Shown one piece after another: positions 5,312 to 6,259 of a DNA stretch of 6,259 bases (the first letter of the stretch is position 1; each line of letters opens with the position of its first letter). Location: contig JACRCA010000356.1 in NCBI GenBank assembly GCA_016234425.1, forward strand, positions 1 to 6,259, given 5' to 3'. Position numbers and translations under genes: made by a program. Origin of the DNA: Deltaproteobacteria bacterium (lineage in GTDB: Bacteria; Desulfobacterota; SM23-61). The notes under the pieces are model-generated. The model ran no database searches. It saw only the letters and a list, made by a program, of their open reading frames with translations, and was not told the origin of the DNA.

Positions 5312-6259
5312 TCACAGCCATTTCTTCCTGCGAAAACTAACCAGCATGAAAATGCCGATGGAAGCCATGACCAGTAAAACAAGCGGATAGCCCCAGCGCC
5401 ACTCGAGTTCTGGGATATATTTGAAGTTCATCCCATAGACTCCCGCAATAAAGGTGAGGGGCATGAAGATCGTGGCAATGATCGTCAGAACTTTCATCAC
5501 CGCGTTCAAACGATTGCTGACACTGGAAAGGTAAATATCCAGCATCCCGGAAAGCATGTCCCGGAAAATCTCGATGGTGTCCATCACCTGGATGGTGTGA
5601 TCATAGACATCCCGCAGATATATGCGGGTGTTTTCCTGGATGAGTGACGATTCTCCTCTTTCCAGGCTACTGATGACCTCCCGTAAGGGCCAGACCCACT
5701 TGCGCAAAAGGATCATCTCCTTCTTTAACTTTTGGATTTCCCGCAAGGTCTGGGCGGTGGGGTGGGTTACCAGCTTTTCTTCCAGAACCTCGACCTTCTC
5801 TCCCAATTTTTCCAGGATGTTGAAATAGTGATCTACGATGATGTCCAATAGAGTATAGGCCAGATAATCGGCTCCCATCTTTCTGACGCGACTCTTCTCA
5901 TTTTTGATCCCCTCCCGGATAGGGGAAAAGATCTCCCCTTCTTTCTCCTGAAAAGAGAGGAGGAAATTCGTGCCCAAGACCAGACTGATTTGTTCTGCCG
6001 CAATTTCCTCGATTTGCTCGTTGTAGGATAGGATCTTCAAAACGATGTAAATAGCCTCCCCATAATCCTCTTTTTTGGGTCGCTGATCGGTGTTCAGGAT
6101 GTCTTCCATGACCAGGGGATGCACACCGAAACAGTGGCCGATTTTTTCAAGTACCTCAACCTGATGGATTCCAACTACATTAATCCAGGTCACGGCTGGT
6201 GCCTTCTTGAATTGGAAGCATTCGCCCACCGTATGAATTTTTTCTTCCTTAAAACTGCG
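5312..6259 (-). CDS. corA: CorA-family magnesium/cobalt transporter (5' end outside window)
   Basis: CorA forms a pentameric inner-membrane channel that admits Mg2+ (also Co2+ and Ni2+), gated by metal binding in its cytosolic domain. The signature GMN lies at 5426-5434 within YGMNFKYIPELEW, after the first membrane helix (VLTIIATIFMPLTFIAGVYG). The second helix (GYPLVLLVMASIGIFMLVSF) and a short positive cytosolic tail (FRRKKWL) follow. Upstream are the alpha/beta domain (VTWINVVG, GVHPLVMEDILN, QISLVLGTNFLLSF) and the long stalk helices rich in E, K and L (LEKLGEKVEVLEEKLV, LKKEMILLRKWVWPLREVIS). The frame contains a GTG at 6229, but it is open to the window edge. The codons beyond (RSFKEEKIHT before VGECFQFKKAPAVTWIN) match the usual CorA run-in to TWIN, so the start is outside the window and roughly 35-50 residues are missing. 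No second transporter or regulator is adjacent. Confidence 0.96.
   Translation of the reverse strand, partial: RSFKEEKIHTVGECFQFKKAPAVTWINVVGIHQVEVLEKIGHCFGVHPLVMEDILNTDQRPKKEDYGEAIYIVLKILSYNEQIEEIAAEQISLVLGTNFLLSFQEKEGEIFSPIREGIKNEKSRVRKMGADYLAYTLLDIIVDHYFNILEKLGEKVEVLEEKLVTHPTAQTLREIQKLKKEMILLRKWVWPLREVISSLERGESSLIQENTRIYLRDVYDHTIQVMDTIEIFRDMLSGMLDIYLSSVSNRLNAVMKVLTIIATIFMPLTFIAGVYGMNFKYIPELEWRWGYPLVLLVMASIGIFMLVSFRRKKWL

Noticed and set aside
5087..5390. Plus-strand frames across the glpK start and corA end
   Set aside because: They bridge the ends of two real minus-strand genes and have no RBS or recognisable content.

Overview
This is a bacterial chromosomal window with two large housekeeping genes, one membrane transporter gene, and a small accessory patch between them. 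The genes are recG (DNA branch-migration helicase, plus strand, left), glpK (glycerol kinase, minus strand) and a corA-type Mg2+/Co2+ transporter (minus strand, right edge). Both edge genes are cut by the window: the recG and corA frames stay open to the ends, so the first GTG codons that could be taken as their starts are probably internal. The lineage is not proven. The N-terminally extended RecG and short interspersed intergenic repeats reading AGTGCCTAAAAT suggest a Gram-negative anaerobe of the former Deltaproteobacteria (Desulfobacterota, perhaps Syntrophales-like). That is inference.

Layout: recG occupies 1-2429. A 174-bp gap follows (2430-2603), holding two copies of the short repeat and a hairpin. 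From 2604 to about 3675 lies a minus-strand cluster of small genes that looks like toxin-antitoxin material. Read 5' to 3' on the minus strand it comprises a near-consensus promoter (3647-3675), a ribbon-helix-helix-like antitoxin of the kind paired with MazF/PemK (3400-3630), a 31-codon remnant that begins like MazF (MKRGEV) and then ends (3318-3413), a small acidic protein (2986-3285), and a nucleotidyltransferase-fold protein (2604-3107). The last two overlap by 122 nt. glpK (3731-5227) and corA (5312 to the edge) follow, separated by 84 bp that contain a third copy of the short repeat.

recG, glpK and corA have no evident functional link. The accessory patch is the interesting part: an antitoxin apparently left without its toxin, beside a second two-gene module with a nucleotidyltransferase. 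The nucleotidyltransferase gene is much richer in GC than the antitoxin gene, so the patch was probably assembled in more than one step. The GlpK sequence keeps the catalytic residues but lacks both the fructose-1,6-bisphosphate-binding arginine of the E. coli enzyme and the HPr-phosphorylated histidine of Firmicute enzymes.
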